A stretch of DNA of 64,000 nucleotides from Pseudomonas jessenii (GTDB taxonomy: Bacteria; Pseudomonadota; Gammaproteobacteria; Pseudomonadales; Pseudomonadaceae). The position numbers and the translations under genes are program-made. Shown piece after piece: positions 35,451 through 44,198 of this stretch; position 1 is the first letter of the stretch; each line of letters starts with the position of its first letter. The stretch lies in contig NZ_NIWT01000007.1 in assembly GCF_002236115.1 (NCBI RefSeq), positions 186,001 through 250,000 of the forward strand, written 5' to 3'. Under the pieces are notes generated by a model. That model was given only the letters and a program-made list of their open reading frames with translations, had not been told where the DNA came from and searched no databases.

Positions 35451-36581
35451 ATGCGCAAACTTTTGTACCTGACATTTTCCATGGCGTTGCTCGCCGCCCT
35501 CACGACCTACGCGATGTGGGCCGCAAACCGGCCGGTGGGTCATTACCTTTCGGATCTGCGGATCAACCTGGCTGTCGACCAGGGCACGCCTGCGGACCGT
35601 GGCAATCTGTTGGGCATTCAGCCCGAACTGTTTCCCACCGATTATCAAAGCCCCGAGCGTTTGCACCGCAAGCTCGCGGCCTATCTGCAAGCAGCCCGGG
35701 ACCAGGGTCTGTTGAACGGCAAGACCGTCGTCGTGTTGCCGGAGCACATCGGTACCTGGCTGATGGTCAGCGGCGAGAAGGATGAGCTGTATCAGGCCAG
35801 CACCCTCAAGGAGGCCATGAACTGGCTGGCGGTGAGCAACCCCCTGAAGTTCGCCAAGGCGTTGATCAGCGCCGAAGGCGGCAACCGTCTGGACGATGCC
35901 CACCTGCGCATGAAAGCCAAGGCGATGGCCAGAGACTACCAGGCATTGTTCGGAGGGCTGGCCAGGGAATTCCACGTGACGCTGGTGGCGGGTTCCATCG
36001 TACTGCCCGAGCCGAGCATCATCGACGGCACCTTGAGAATCGGCCGCGGCGCGCTGTACAACAGCAGCGTGGTGTTCAACAGCGAGGGCATGCCGATCGG
36101 CCAGCCCCAGCGCCAGATACACCCGTTCTTCGCAGAGCAGAACGGGATCAAGGCGAACGGCGAGCACTCGCTCAATGTCGTTGATACCCCCGCCGGAAGG
36201 CTGGGCGTATTGATCGGTCACGACAGCTGGTACCCGGAAAACTACCTCAAGCTCAACGACCAAAGCGTACAACTGGTCGCGGTACCGGCCTTTGTTGCCG
36301 GCCGTGGCACCTGGGATCAACCGTGGCGTGGCTACAGGGGCTCGTCAGCGCCGACATCGGTCATCTTGAAGCCTGGAGAAGTCAGTGAAGGCCAGGCCTG
36401 GCAGCGCCTGAATCTCACGACCCGGACACCTGCCAGTCAAGCCGTCGCTGGCATGAGTGTGTTCCTGCGGGGTCAGTTCTGGGATCAGGGCAGCGCCGGA
36501 CACAGTTTCCTCAGCAGCAACGGCCAGCATTTTGCCGACGGCAATGCCCATGGTGCGCGTTTGCTGAACCTCTGGTTGTAG
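35451..36581 (+). CDS. Nitrilase-fold protein lacking catalytic residues
   Basis: This 376-residue protein has an N-terminal membrane anchor or signal (LLYLTFSMALLAALTTYAMW) and a carbon-nitrogen hydrolase-like body. The usual Glu-Lys-Cys triad is incomplete. Glu98 is present in VVVLPEHIGTW. The usual RKxHL lysine position reads QRQIHPF (Gln222). In the motif that normally contains the nucleophile Cys followed by D/E and FPE, it reads GVLIGHDSWYPE, with Gly256 in the Cys position. It may therefore be a non-enzymatic, membrane-tethered relative or use other chemistry. ATG 35451 is the only sensible start. The AraC gene begins two bases after its stop, so the two form an operon. Confidence 0.7.
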   Translation: MRKLLYLTFSMALLAALTTYAMWAANRPVGHYLSDLRINLAVDQGTPADRGNLLGIQPELFPTDYQSPERLHRKLAAYLQAARDQGLLNGKTVVVLPEHIGTWLMVSGEKDELYQASTLKEAMNWLAVSNPLKFAKALISAEGGNRLDDAHLRMKAKAMARDYQALFGGLAREFHVTLVAGSIVLPEPSIIDGTLRIGRGALYNSSVVFNSEGMPIGQPQRQIHPFFAEQNGIKANGEHSLNVVDTPAGRLGVLIGHDSWYPENYLKLNDQSVQLVAVPAFVAGRGTWDQPWRGYRGSSAPTSVILKPGEVSEGQAWQRLNLTTRTPASQAVAGMSVFLRGQFWDQGSAGHSFLSSNGQHFADGNAHGARLLNLWL

Positions 36582-36583
36582 CC

Positions 36584-37624
36584 ATGAAGCCGCAGCCGAT
36601 GCGCCTGGGCGATCTGTCGGTGGGCTTTGTTCATAGCCTGGCCGATGCCGTGCGCAGTCATGGCGTCGATCCTCAGCCACTGCTCGATCAATACGGCCTC
36701 GACGCCGGGCGCCTGAGCGAAGCCGGTGCCCGACTGTCGATACCGCGCTACATGCGCCTGGGCCACAGCGCCATTCAACTGACCGGCAACCCGGCCCTTG
36801 GCTTGCGCATGGGCCAGCTCAGTCGCCTGAGCCAGGCTGGCCTTGCTGGCGTCACTGCGGCCCAGGCGCCGACGGTACGTGAAGCCGCCCGCTGCCTGAT
36901 TCGATTCGAAGCCTTGTATGGCTCCAATTATCGGGGTCAATCAAGCTTTCACGAAGACGCCCAGGGCGCCTGGCTGCGCTTCTATTCGATCAGCCCCTAT
37001 AACGCCTACAACCGCTTTGTGGTGGATTCGATCATCGCCGGCTGGTTGCAGCAATTGTCCAGTGTCAGCCCTGCCCCGCTGCGCGCCGAACGCATCGAGA
37101 TCGAATTCGAGGAGCCCGGCTACCGCGCGGCCTATGACGTGTTGGGTGACTGTCCGATTCAGTTTGGCGGCGAGCGCAATCAACTGCGCTTGAGCCTGGA
37201 AAGTCTCGCCCAGCGCAACCCCGAGCATTGCCCGAGTACCTGGCGGCATTTGCTGCAACTGTGTGAGCGAGAACTGGAACAACTGACACGCACCCGCAGC
37301 CTGCGCGAACGCATCATCGCGCTGCTGGGCCCCCTGCTCAATGGTGGCCGGGAACCCGACCTGCAAGAGGTGGCGGCACGCCTGAAGCTGCCCACCTGGA
37401 CCCTGCGCCGCAAGCTCGCCGAAGAAGGCACGCAGTTTCGTGCAATTCTCAACGACACCCGTCGCGACCTGGCCATGACCTACATACGCGACACCGAACT
37501 GGCGTTCGGAGAGATCGCCTACCTGCTGGGTTTTGCCTCAGCCGAAGCGTTTCAACGCGCATACAAACGCTGGAACGGACAGACCCCCGGCGAATTTCGC
37601 CGCAGTCATCGCCAATCCGCCTGA
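36584..37624 (+). CDS. AraC-family transcriptional regulator
   Basis: This 346-residue protein has an N-terminal effector domain of the type found in OruR/ArgR-like AraC proteins (FVHSLADAVRSHGVDPQPLL; GNPALGLRMGQLSRLSQAGL). The C-terminal double helix-turn-helix spans ~245-345, with LQEVAARLKLPTWTLRRKL as the first helix pair and the AraC signature LAFGEIAYLLGFASAEAFQR followed by RWNGQTPGEFR. It is probably translated together with the nitrilase-fold gene and may control it; the target is unknown. It converges with the micropeptide gene three bases downstream. Confidence 0.9.
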   Translation: MKPQPMRLGDLSVGFVHSLADAVRSHGVDPQPLLDQYGLDAGRLSEAGARLSIPRYMRLGHSAIQLTGNPALGLRMGQLSRLSQAGLAGVTAAQAPTVREAARCLIRFEALYGSNYRGQSSFHEDAQGAWLRFYSISPYNAYNRFVVDSIIAGWLQQLSSVSPAPLRAERIEIEFEEPGYRAAYDVLGDCPIQFGGERNQLRLSLESLAQRNPEHCPSTWRHLLQLCERELEQLTRTRSLRERIIALLGPLLNGGREPDLQEVAARLKLPTWTLRRKLAEEGTQFRAILNDTRRDLAMTYIRDTELAFGEIAYLLGFASAEAFQRAYKRWNGQTPGEFRRSHRQSA

Positions 37625-37627
37625 TAC

Positions 37628-37714
37628 CTACAACTCGGTAGCGTCTTCCGCCGGCTCCAGTGGGTCCAGTTCGAAAGCCTGGTACTCGAGCAACTCTTCT
37701 TGATAATCGTCCAT
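37628..37714 (-). CDS. Acidic 28-residue micropeptide
   Basis: The short frame encodes a strongly acidic peptide rich in Glu, Asp and Leu, beginning MDDYQEELLEYQAFE and ending in EDATEL. A strong GGGGGA ribosome site lies seven bases before the ATG. It has ten acidic residues and no Lys or Arg. It is too short for routine gene calling. It lies tail-to-tail with the AraC gene, whose stop is three bases away. Function is unknown; such a peptide could act as a small regulator or a modified peptide precursor, but nothing nearby shows which. Confidence 0.6.
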   Translation of the reverse strand: MDDYQEELLEYQAFELDPLEPAEDATEL

Positions 37715-37967
37715 TTTTGAATCCCCCAACCCATATTAAAAACGTCTGAATAAATGACCAATTCCCAGAGCATAAAGTGCCCGCATGAAAGAAAAATGAC
37801 GCGGACACGACACTCTGTCGCTACTGAATAAAACGTAGCAGCTGGTCAGGAATTTATCATCGGATTTTTTCGCGGGAGGCCACAGAACAGTGGTCTTGGT
37901 TGACGAGGGTCAATCTTTTGGCTGGCCACGGGATCGGGTCATCCGACCCGATTCCGTGCCATATCCA

Positions 37968-38819
37968 TCACTGGCCTGAGGCAGGCATCGCCGGGATGGG
38001 TTCGCTCGGCGCAGGCAAGTCACTCGGGTTCGACGGTGGCGTGACGATTTCCTGGAACGATGCAGGCTCTACACGCTCGGTCGGCGTGATCGGCGCCGCT
38101 TCAGGAGGCGGGGCAACCGGCTCGGAGGCCGCTGGAGCCGCTTCAATGGATGCAGGTGCAGGCGCTGGTGCAGCAGGCTCTACAGCGGGAGCCGCTGCCG
38201 GGGCAGGTGCCAGTGGTGCCGGCGCTGCCTGGGCTTCAGGCATGCCCAAGTCCGTTTTCGGCTTTTCGGGGATGTGCGCAGCCTTTTTCGCTTCCGGCGG
38301 CAGGAACAGTTCGACCAGTGCGAAGAAACGCTCGTAGAACTTGGCAGACGATACGGTTTCGCTGGCGACCTTGACCATCGAGTCATCGGAGGAGCCGATC
38401 GGCATCGACACCGAGCCCAACACACCCACACCGAGACTGGCGGAGTTGTTGGTCTTCTTCAGCGCATAACGATCCTGCAGGGCGTTGGCGAATACGGTCG
38501 CGTGGTGCCCTTCGCTGCCGTCATCGGTACAGACCACGCTGAAGCTGATCTCCATGTGGTTCTCGCCGGTCTGCTGGAAGCTCTTGTGACCGCTGACCAG
38601 CTTCGAATCGTTGCTGGTGATGATGTAACCCTGGCTGAGCAAGGCACGACGAGCGGCTTCACAGCTCTGGGTATCGGTGACCGGATAGTTTCGGGAAAAG
38701 GTACCGGAGTCGTCGAAATTCTCATGCTCATAGATGGCGGTCTTGTTCGATGAACAACCGGCCGCAGTAGCAAGCACGGCTGCCAGTCCGACAACCCGCA
38801 TGGGAAGTGATTTAAACAT
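37968..38819 (-). CDS. Lipoprotein with DUF2242-like domain and Pro/Ala-rich tail
   Basis: This 283-residue protein has a lipoprotein signal (VVGLAAVLATAAGCSSNK, Cys22). Residues ~25-185 form a conserved domain that I associate with DUF2242 (AIYEHENFDDSGTFSRNYPV; CEAARRALLSQGYIITSND). The last ~90 residues are low-complexity Pro/Ala/Glu and probably span the periplasm or cell wall. Function is unknown. It is transcribed convergently to nothing on its 3' side and shares no operon with ppiD, which is separated by a terminator. Confidence 0.8.
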   Translation of the reverse strand: MFKSLPMRVVGLAAVLATAAGCSSNKTAIYEHENFDDSGTFSRNYPVTDTQSCEAARRALLSQGYIITSNDSKLVSGHKSFQQTGENHMEISFSVVCTDDGSEGHHATVFANALQDRYALKKTNNSASLGVGVLGSVSMPIGSSDDSMVKVASETVSSAKFYERFFALVELFLPPEAKKAAHIPEKPKTDLGMPEAQAAPAPLAPAPAAAPAVEPAAPAPAPASIEAAPAASEPVAPPPEAAPITPTERVEPASFQEIVTPPSNPSDLPAPSEPIPAMPASGQ

Positions 38820-38964
38820 TGAACATCCTGAAGAAAACGGTTCGGGGCATATTGTGCAACAGATCGATGCTTAGCGGAGCATCGATCATGTCTTAAAACG
38901 GTTACAGGCTGATTGACCCCGGTTTTACGCAAAAGTCACCGCGGCAAGTGACGTACGGCCAAAC

Positions 38965-38997
38965 AAAAAGACCCCAGCCTTCCGGCCGGGGTCTTTT
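38965..38997 (-). terminator. Terminator of ppiD
   Basis: A GACCCC ... GGGGTC stem with A and T tracts on both sides; it could work in both directions. Confidence 0.75.
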
Positions 38998-39022
38998 GTG
39001 CAGCGCTAAACCTGATCAGGCA

Positions 39023-40894
39023 TCAGTAACGCTTGATTTCCGCCTGGCTTTCCAGCTGCTTGCGGTAAGCCGCGAAGTCTTGCTGGCCGATGCGGGAAGC
39101 GAGGTAGCGACGATACTGTGCTTTCTCTTCTTCGGTCGGCGCCGCTGCTTCGTTCACGCCATTGAGGCGCACGATCATCAGGCTGCCATCCGCCAGCGTC
39201 ACGCTGGTGAAGGTCGGCTTGTCCTTGGACGCAGGCTTCGCCATGCGGAACAGCGCTTGCAGCACCGCAGGGTCGACCCCTTCCTGAGCGCGAGTCGCCG
39301 CCTCGGTGACTTTCCAGGCCTGGCCGTCGACCGCCTGATCCAGCGGGGTCTTGCCATCGCGCAGGCTGGCAATCAGGGCGTCAGCCTTGGTCTTGGCATC
39401 GGCGCTGGCGTGTTCCTTGGCCAATTGCACACGGATCGCAGCAGAGACGCTTTCCAGCGGCAATTGCGAAGGCTTCAGGTGCTCCTTGGCACGCAACACG
39501 ACCACGGTTTCCGGATCGAGCTCGATGGCAGTGCTGTTCGCACCCTCATCCAGGACCTCCGGGCTGAACGCGGCAGTGATCACGGCACGGTTGGCTGCAA
39601 TACCCTCACCGCCTTCACGGCCGAACGGCTTGGACGTGTGGACGTTCAGTTTCAGGTCTTGTGCCGGTTGCGCCAGGTCCGACGCTTCGAATGAAGCGTC
39701 TTCCAGTTGCTTGGTCGCCTCGACAAAACGCTGTTCGACCTGCTGGGCCTTCAACTCGCGGGTCAGCTTGTCTTTCAGGCTGGCGAATGTCGGAACTTCA
39801 GGCGCTTCCACGCCCAACAGCTTGATCAGGTGGAACCCGAAATCGGTGCGAACCGGCGCGGAAACCTGGTCCTTGGCCAACGAATACAGGGCTTTCTCGA
39901 ACGCCGGGTCGTAGACGCCAGGACCGGCATAACCCAGGTCACCGCCGTTGTTCGCCGAACCCGGATCCTGGGAGAATTCCTTGGCCAGCGCCTCGAATTT
40001 CTCGCCCTTGGCCAGACGAGCCTGAATCTCTTCGACCTTCGCCTTGGCTTGCGCCTCGGTGGTCTTGTCATTCACTTCAATCAGAATGTGCGCCGCCTGG
40101 CGTTGCTCGGACAGGTTCGCGATTTCTTTCTGATAGGCCGCCTGCAGGTCTTCGTCATTGACGCTGACCTGATCGAAGAAGGAAGCCTTCTTCAGCTCGA
40201 GGTAATCGATGACCACCTGATCCGGCGTCATGAATTCCTTGGCATGCTCGTCGTAGTAGGCCTTGACCTCATCGTCGGTCAGCTTCACCGCTGCCGGGTC
40301 GGCCTTGATGTTCAGCGAGGCGAAATCGCGGGTCTGTTTTTCCAGACGGGCAAACGCCAGTACCTGTGCATCGGTCACGAAACCGCTACCGGCGAGACCG
40401 GCACGCAGCTGACCAATCAGCATTTCCTGAGCCAGCATCTGGCGGAATTGCATGCGGGTATAGCCGAGTTGGCGAATCACCTGGTCGAAACGCTCGGAGC
40501 TGAACTTGCCATCCACCTGAAACTCAGGCGTTTGCAGGATGACCTGATCCAGAGCCGCTTCGGAAAAGGCGAATTTCGAGTCTTCTGCGCCTTGCAGCAG
40601 CAGTTTGCGATCGATCAGGCCCTTGAGAGCCGACTCGCGCAGCATTTTTTCATCGAGCAAGGAAGCATCGAAATCCTTGCCCAGCTGTTGCATGAGCTGA
40701 CGGCGTTGCATATCGACCGCCTGGCTCAGTTCGTTCTGGCTGATTTCTTCGCCATTGACCTTCGCCGCTTCATTCGTGTTCGTCGTGGCCTGAAAAATGG
40801 CGTCGAAACCGGTCAAAGCCATCAGTGCAACGATGACCCCGATAATAGTCTTGGCAATCCAGCCTTGTGAATTGTCCCTGATATTCTGCAGCAT
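39023..40894 (-). CDS. ppiD: Periplasmic folding chaperone / peptidyl-prolyl isomerase
   Basis: PpiD (623 aa) is an inner-membrane-anchored SurA-like chaperone that helps secreted proteins leave the Sec channel. There is one transmembrane helix near the N-terminus (AKTIIGVIVALMALTGFDAIF), a SurA_N-like region, and a parvulin domain at ~265-360 (QRQAAHILIEVND; FSQDPGSANNGGDLGYAGPG; APVRTDFGFHLIKLLG). Length is typical. It follows hupB, as in other Pseudomonas, with a tRNA-like relic and a terminator between them. Confidence 0.96.
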   Translation of the reverse strand: MLQNIRDNSQGWIAKTIIGVIVALMALTGFDAIFQATTNTNEAAKVNGEEISQNELSQAVDMQRRQLMQQLGKDFDASLLDEKMLRESALKGLIDRKLLLQGAEDSKFAFSEAALDQVILQTPEFQVDGKFSSERFDQVIRQLGYTRMQFRQMLAQEMLIGQLRAGLAGSGFVTDAQVLAFARLEKQTRDFASLNIKADPAAVKLTDDEVKAYYDEHAKEFMTPDQVVIDYLELKKASFFDQVSVNDEDLQAAYQKEIANLSEQRQAAHILIEVNDKTTEAQAKAKVEEIQARLAKGEKFEALAKEFSQDPGSANNGGDLGYAGPGVYDPAFEKALYSLAKDQVSAPVRTDFGFHLIKLLGVEAPEVPTFASLKDKLTRELKAQQVEQRFVEATKQLEDASFEASDLAQPAQDLKLNVHTSKPFGREGGEGIAANRAVITAAFSPEVLDEGANSTAIELDPETVVVLRAKEHLKPSQLPLESVSAAIRVQLAKEHASADAKTKADALIASLRDGKTPLDQAVDGQAWKVTEAATRAQEGVDPAVLQALFRMAKPASKDKPTFTSVTLADGSLMIVRLNGVNEAAAPTEEEKAQYRRYLASRIGQQDFAAYRKQLESQAEIKRY

Positions 40895-40963
40895 GCGTCC
40901 CCCAGAAACGGTTGAACTTCAAAAATTAGGCAACCGTGGAGCGTGGGTAGAATCCGGATAGAA

Positions 40964-40990
40964 GAAAGGCGCATCCGAGGATGCGCCTTC
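40964..40990 (-). terminator. Terminator downstream of the tRNA-like relic and hupB
   Basis: In the minus-strand transcript the stem AAGGCGCATCC/GGATGCGCCTT is followed by TCTTCT. Confidence 0.65.
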
Positions 40991-40997
40991 TCGTAAC

Positions 40998-41076
40998 TGG
41001 CGGAGCGGATCGAGGGGCTCGAACTGGCGACCCTCGGTGTCTTGAACCGGCGACCTGCAGTCAGGACTGCCGCTCC
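40998..41076 (-). pseudogene. Degenerate tRNA-like sequence (possibly former tRNA-Asp)
   Basis: The minus strand has a perfect 7-bp acceptor stem (GGAGCGG/CCGCTCC), a discriminator G and an encoded CCA, a T-loop-like GTTCGAG and a 4-bp anticodon-like stem with a 7-base loop. The T stem does not pair, position 33 is not T, and the D arm is poor. The acceptor matches tRNA-Asp of pseudomonads. It looks like a decayed tRNA rather than a working one. Confidence 0.5.
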
Positions 41077-41129
41077 GCTGCCAAGTCAGGCATGACCCCG
41101 ACCCGGATGGGTAAAAACCTGAATCGAAC

Positions 41130-41402
41130 TTAGTTGACAGCTTCTTTCAGTGCTTTACCGGCTTTGAAACCTGGTTTTTTGGCTGCTGCGATTTCCAGCG
41201 TCTTACCGGTCTGTGGGTTACGACCAATGCGAGCCGGACGATCAGTTACGGAGAAGGTACCGAAACCAACCAGAACAACAGAGTCGCCAGCCTTGAGAGC
41301 GCCAGTGACGGATTCGATTACAGCGTCCAGCGCACGGCCAGCAGCAGCTTTCGGGATATCAGCGGATGCAGCGATAGCATCAATCAGTTCCGACTTGTTC
41401 AC
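41130..41402 (-). CDS. hupB: DNA-binding protein HU-beta
   Basis: This 90-residue HU/IHF-family nucleoid protein starts MNKSELIDAIAASADIPKAA and has the beta-arm motif RPARIGRNPQTGKTLEIAAA with the DNA-intercalating Pro. It sits between lon and ppiD, the standard order in Pseudomonas. Confidence 0.97.
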   Translation of the reverse strand: MNKSELIDAIAASADIPKAAAGRALDAVIESVTGALKAGDSVVLVGFGTFSVTDRPARIGRNPQTGKTLEIAAAKKPGFKAGKALKEAVN

Positions 41403-41551
41403 TCTAAGTCCCCTTATATCTATTTGAGTATGATTCTAAGTTTTTTTGGTGAAAGCAAAAACGAGTGCTGAATGGCCTACAGACACTTAAGAGCCGCTTT
41501 ATAACAAGGGCTCTAAAAAGCTGTCAAGAAAGCCCCCCAGGCAAATACGTA

Positions 41552-43948
41552 CTAATGCGTGCTAATTCTTTCCTTAGAATCTGCGTCGCGTTTCTCATCC
41601 TTCGCGACTATCTCCGGAGCCACGTCCGGCAAGGGCTCCGGCGCGTATTGCAACGCAATTTGCAGGACCTCGTCAATCCATTTAACCGGTTTAATCTGTA
41701 GATCCTGCTTGATATTGTCCGGAATCTCTTTGAGATCGCGCACATTCTCTTCAGGAATGATCACTGTCTTGATTCCGCCACGGTGGGCAGCCAACAGTTT
41801 TTCTTTCAAGCCACCAATGGCCAAGACCTGGCCACGCAACGTGATCTCGCCGGTCATGGCGACATCCGCGCGTACCGGAATGCCGGTCAATGCCGATACC
41901 AGGGCCGTGCACATGCCTACACCGGCGCTAGGGCCATCCTTTGGCGTCGCCCCTTCCGGCATATGGATGTGTGTGTCGCGCTTCTCATGGAAGTCCAGAG
42001 GGATCCCCAGGCTCTTCGCCCTGCTGCGGACAACGGTCAAGGCCGCGGTGATCGATTCGACCATCACGTCACCCAAGGAACCGGTCTTGATCAACTGGCC
42101 CTTGCCCGGTACGACGGCCGCTTCGATGGTCAGCAGCTCGCCACCCACCTGAGTCCACGCCAACCCGGTCACCTGGCCAATCTGATCCTGCTGCTCGGCC
42201 AGGCCGTAGCGGAATTTACGCACGCCCAGGAAGTGCTCCAGCATGTCTGCGGTGACCTTCACCGAGAAGCGTTTCTCCAGCGCATGTTCCTTGACGGCCT
42301 TGCGGCAAACCTTGGCAATCTGGCGCTCCAGCCCACGCACACCGGCTTCACGGGTGTAGTAGCGGATGATGTCGCGGATCGCTTCTGCGTCGAACTCCAG
42401 CTCGCCTTTCTTCAGGCCGTTGGCCGTAATCTGCTTTGGCGAAAGGTATTTGACGGCGATGTTGATCTTCTCGTCTTCGGTGTAGCCCGGCAGACGGATC
42501 ACTTCCATCCGGTCCAGCAACGCCGGCGGGATGTTCATCGAGTTCGAAGTGCACAGGAACATCACATCGGACAGGTCGTAATCGACTTCCAGATAGTGAT
42601 CGTTGAAGTTGTGGTTCTGCTCGGGATCGAGCACCTCCAGCAACGCCGATGCCGGATCGCCACGCATGTCGCTGCCCATCTTGTCGATTTCATCGAGCAG
42701 GAACAGCGGGTTGCGGACACCCACTTTTGTCATCTTTTGAATCAATCTTCCTGGCATCGAACCGATGTAAGTACGGCGATGGCCACGAATTTCCGCCTCG
42801 TCACGCACGCCACCGAGGGCCATGCGCACGAATTTGCGGTTGGTGGCGTGAGCAATCGACTCCGCCAGGGACGTTTTACCCACCCCGGGAGGACCGACCA
42901 GGCACAGCACCGGACCACGAATTTTCTTCACGCGCTTTTGCACGGCGAGGTATTCGAGGATGCGTTCCTTGACCTCTTCGAGGCCATAGTGGTCGGCATC
43001 CAGAATGTCTTCTGCACGCGCCAGGTCCAGGCGCACCTTGCTCTGGGCCTTCCACGGCACTTGAACCAGCCAGTCGATGTACGAACGCACCACGGTCGCT
43101 TCCGCGGACATCGGCGACATCTGCTTGAGCTTGTTCAGCTCGGCCGTCGCCTTGGCCAGCGCGTCTTTCGGCAGGCCGGCGGCATCGATACGCTTTTTCA
43201 GCTCTTCGACTTCGTTGTGGCCTTCGTCACTGTCGCCGAGCTCTTTCTGAATGGCCTTCATCTGCTCATTCAGGTAGTACTCGCGCTGACTGCGCTCCAT
43301 TTGTTTCTTGACGCGGCCGCGAATGCGTTTTTCGACTTGCAACAGATCGATCTCGGCATCCAGCAACGCCAGAACGTGCTCGACCCGGGCCGACAAATCG
43401 ATGATTTCGAGGATTTCCTGCTTCTGTTCGATCTTCAGCGCCATGTGCGCGGCCATGGTGTCCACCAGGCGGCCTGGCTCATCGATGCTGTTGAGCGACG
43501 ACAGGACTTCAGCCGGGACTTTCTTGCCCAACTGCACGTATTGCTCGAACTGGGACAGCAAGCTGCGAACGAACACTTCCGACTCGCGCTCTGGCGCTTC
43601 AACTTCGTCGATCAGGGAGACTTCGGCACGGCAGTGGCCGTCCACTTCGCTGAAGCGCTCGACAGCGCCCCGCTGCTCGCCTTCGACCAGAACCTTGACC
43701 GTTCCGTCAGGCAGCTTGAGCAGCTGCAGAACGGTGGCAATCGTACCAACGCGATACAGGGCATCTTCACCGGGATCGTCGTCAGCCGGGTTTCTCTGGG
43801 CCAGCAGAAGGATCTGCTTGTCACCCGTCATCGCAGCCTCGAGGGCTTCGATGGATTTCTCGCGCCCCACGAACAGCGGGATAACCATGTGCGGATAAAC
43901 CACGACATCACGCAATGGCAGGAGAGGCAATTCGATGGTTGTCTTCAT
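41552..43948 (-). CDS. lon: ATP-dependent Lon protease
   Basis: This 798-residue cytosolic AAA+ serine protease degrades damaged and regulatory proteins. It has an N-terminal substrate domain (LPLLPLRDVVVYPHMVIPLF), an ATPase with Walker A GPPGVGKTS, and a C-terminal protease domain with the catalytic Ser674 in DGPSAGVGM followed by the usual Lys. ATG 43948 (MKTTIELPLLPLRD) is the family start; the open frame extends 52 codons further but that part covers the promoter. It is downstream of clpX behind a terminator and has a heat-shock promoter of its own. Confidence 0.97.
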   Translation of the reverse strand: MKTTIELPLLPLRDVVVYPHMVIPLFVGREKSIEALEAAMTGDKQILLLAQRNPADDDPGEDALYRVGTIATVLQLLKLPDGTVKVLVEGEQRGAVERFSEVDGHCRAEVSLIDEVEAPERESEVFVRSLLSQFEQYVQLGKKVPAEVLSSLNSIDEPGRLVDTMAAHMALKIEQKQEILEIIDLSARVEHVLALLDAEIDLLQVEKRIRGRVKKQMERSQREYYLNEQMKAIQKELGDSDEGHNEVEELKKRIDAAGLPKDALAKATAELNKLKQMSPMSAEATVVRSYIDWLVQVPWKAQSKVRLDLARAEDILDADHYGLEEVKERILEYLAVQKRVKKIRGPVLCLVGPPGVGKTSLAESIAHATNRKFVRMALGGVRDEAEIRGHRRTYIGSMPGRLIQKMTKVGVRNPLFLLDEIDKMGSDMRGDPASALLEVLDPEQNHNFNDHYLEVDYDLSDVMFLCTSNSMNIPPALLDRMEVIRLPGYTEDEKINIAVKYLSPKQITANGLKKGELEFDAEAIRDIIRYYTREAGVRGLERQIAKVCRKAVKEHALEKRFSVKVTADMLEHFLGVRKFRYGLAEQQDQIGQVTGLAWTQVGGELLTIEAAVVPGKGQLIKTGSLGDVMVESITAALTVVRSRAKSLGIPLDFHEKRDTHIHMPEGATPKDGPSAGVGMCTALVSALTGIPVRADVAMTGEITLRGQVLAIGGLKEKLLAAHRGGIKTVIIPEENVRDLKEIPDNIKQDLQIKPVKWIDEVLQIALQYAPEPLPDVAPEIVAKDEKRDADSKERISTH

Positions 43949-44006
43949 GATTTCGCCTCTACGGCGGCCATAAGGCCGTAAACAGATGGAAGTAAGCTTG
44001 AAACCA

Positions 44007-44035
44007 AGATGGGGGCTGCCCAGGAAAAAAACAAG
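44007..44035 (-). promoter_or_regulatory. Sigma32-like (heat shock) promoter of lon
   Basis: On the minus strand CTTGTTT (44029-44035) is followed after 14 bases by CCCCATCT (44007-44014), close to the RpoH consensus CTTGAAA / CCCCATNT. It lies about 60 bases before the lon start. Confidence 0.6.
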
Positions 44036-44155
44036 CGGATAAAAGAACCACTTGAAAGATTGCAGCATACGGATGCTGCTGTGACGGGCCGGATACGCCT
44101 TCAAAGACCGCCTTCGCTGGCAAGCCGGCTCCTGCAGGCCAGATCCCGAAATAGC

Positions 44156-44180
44156 AAAGGGGCCCGAAGGCCCCTTCTTT
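44156..44180 (-). terminator. Terminator of clpX
   Basis: GGGGCC/GGCCCC hairpin with flanking A and T tracts just after the clpX stop. Confidence 0.75.
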
Positions 44181-44198
44181 ATTCAAGCTGCGTGACGC

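Noticed and set aside
43949..44104. 52-codon N-terminal extension of Lon
   Set aside because: It covers the sigma32-like promoter and leader; the conserved Lon start is at 43948.
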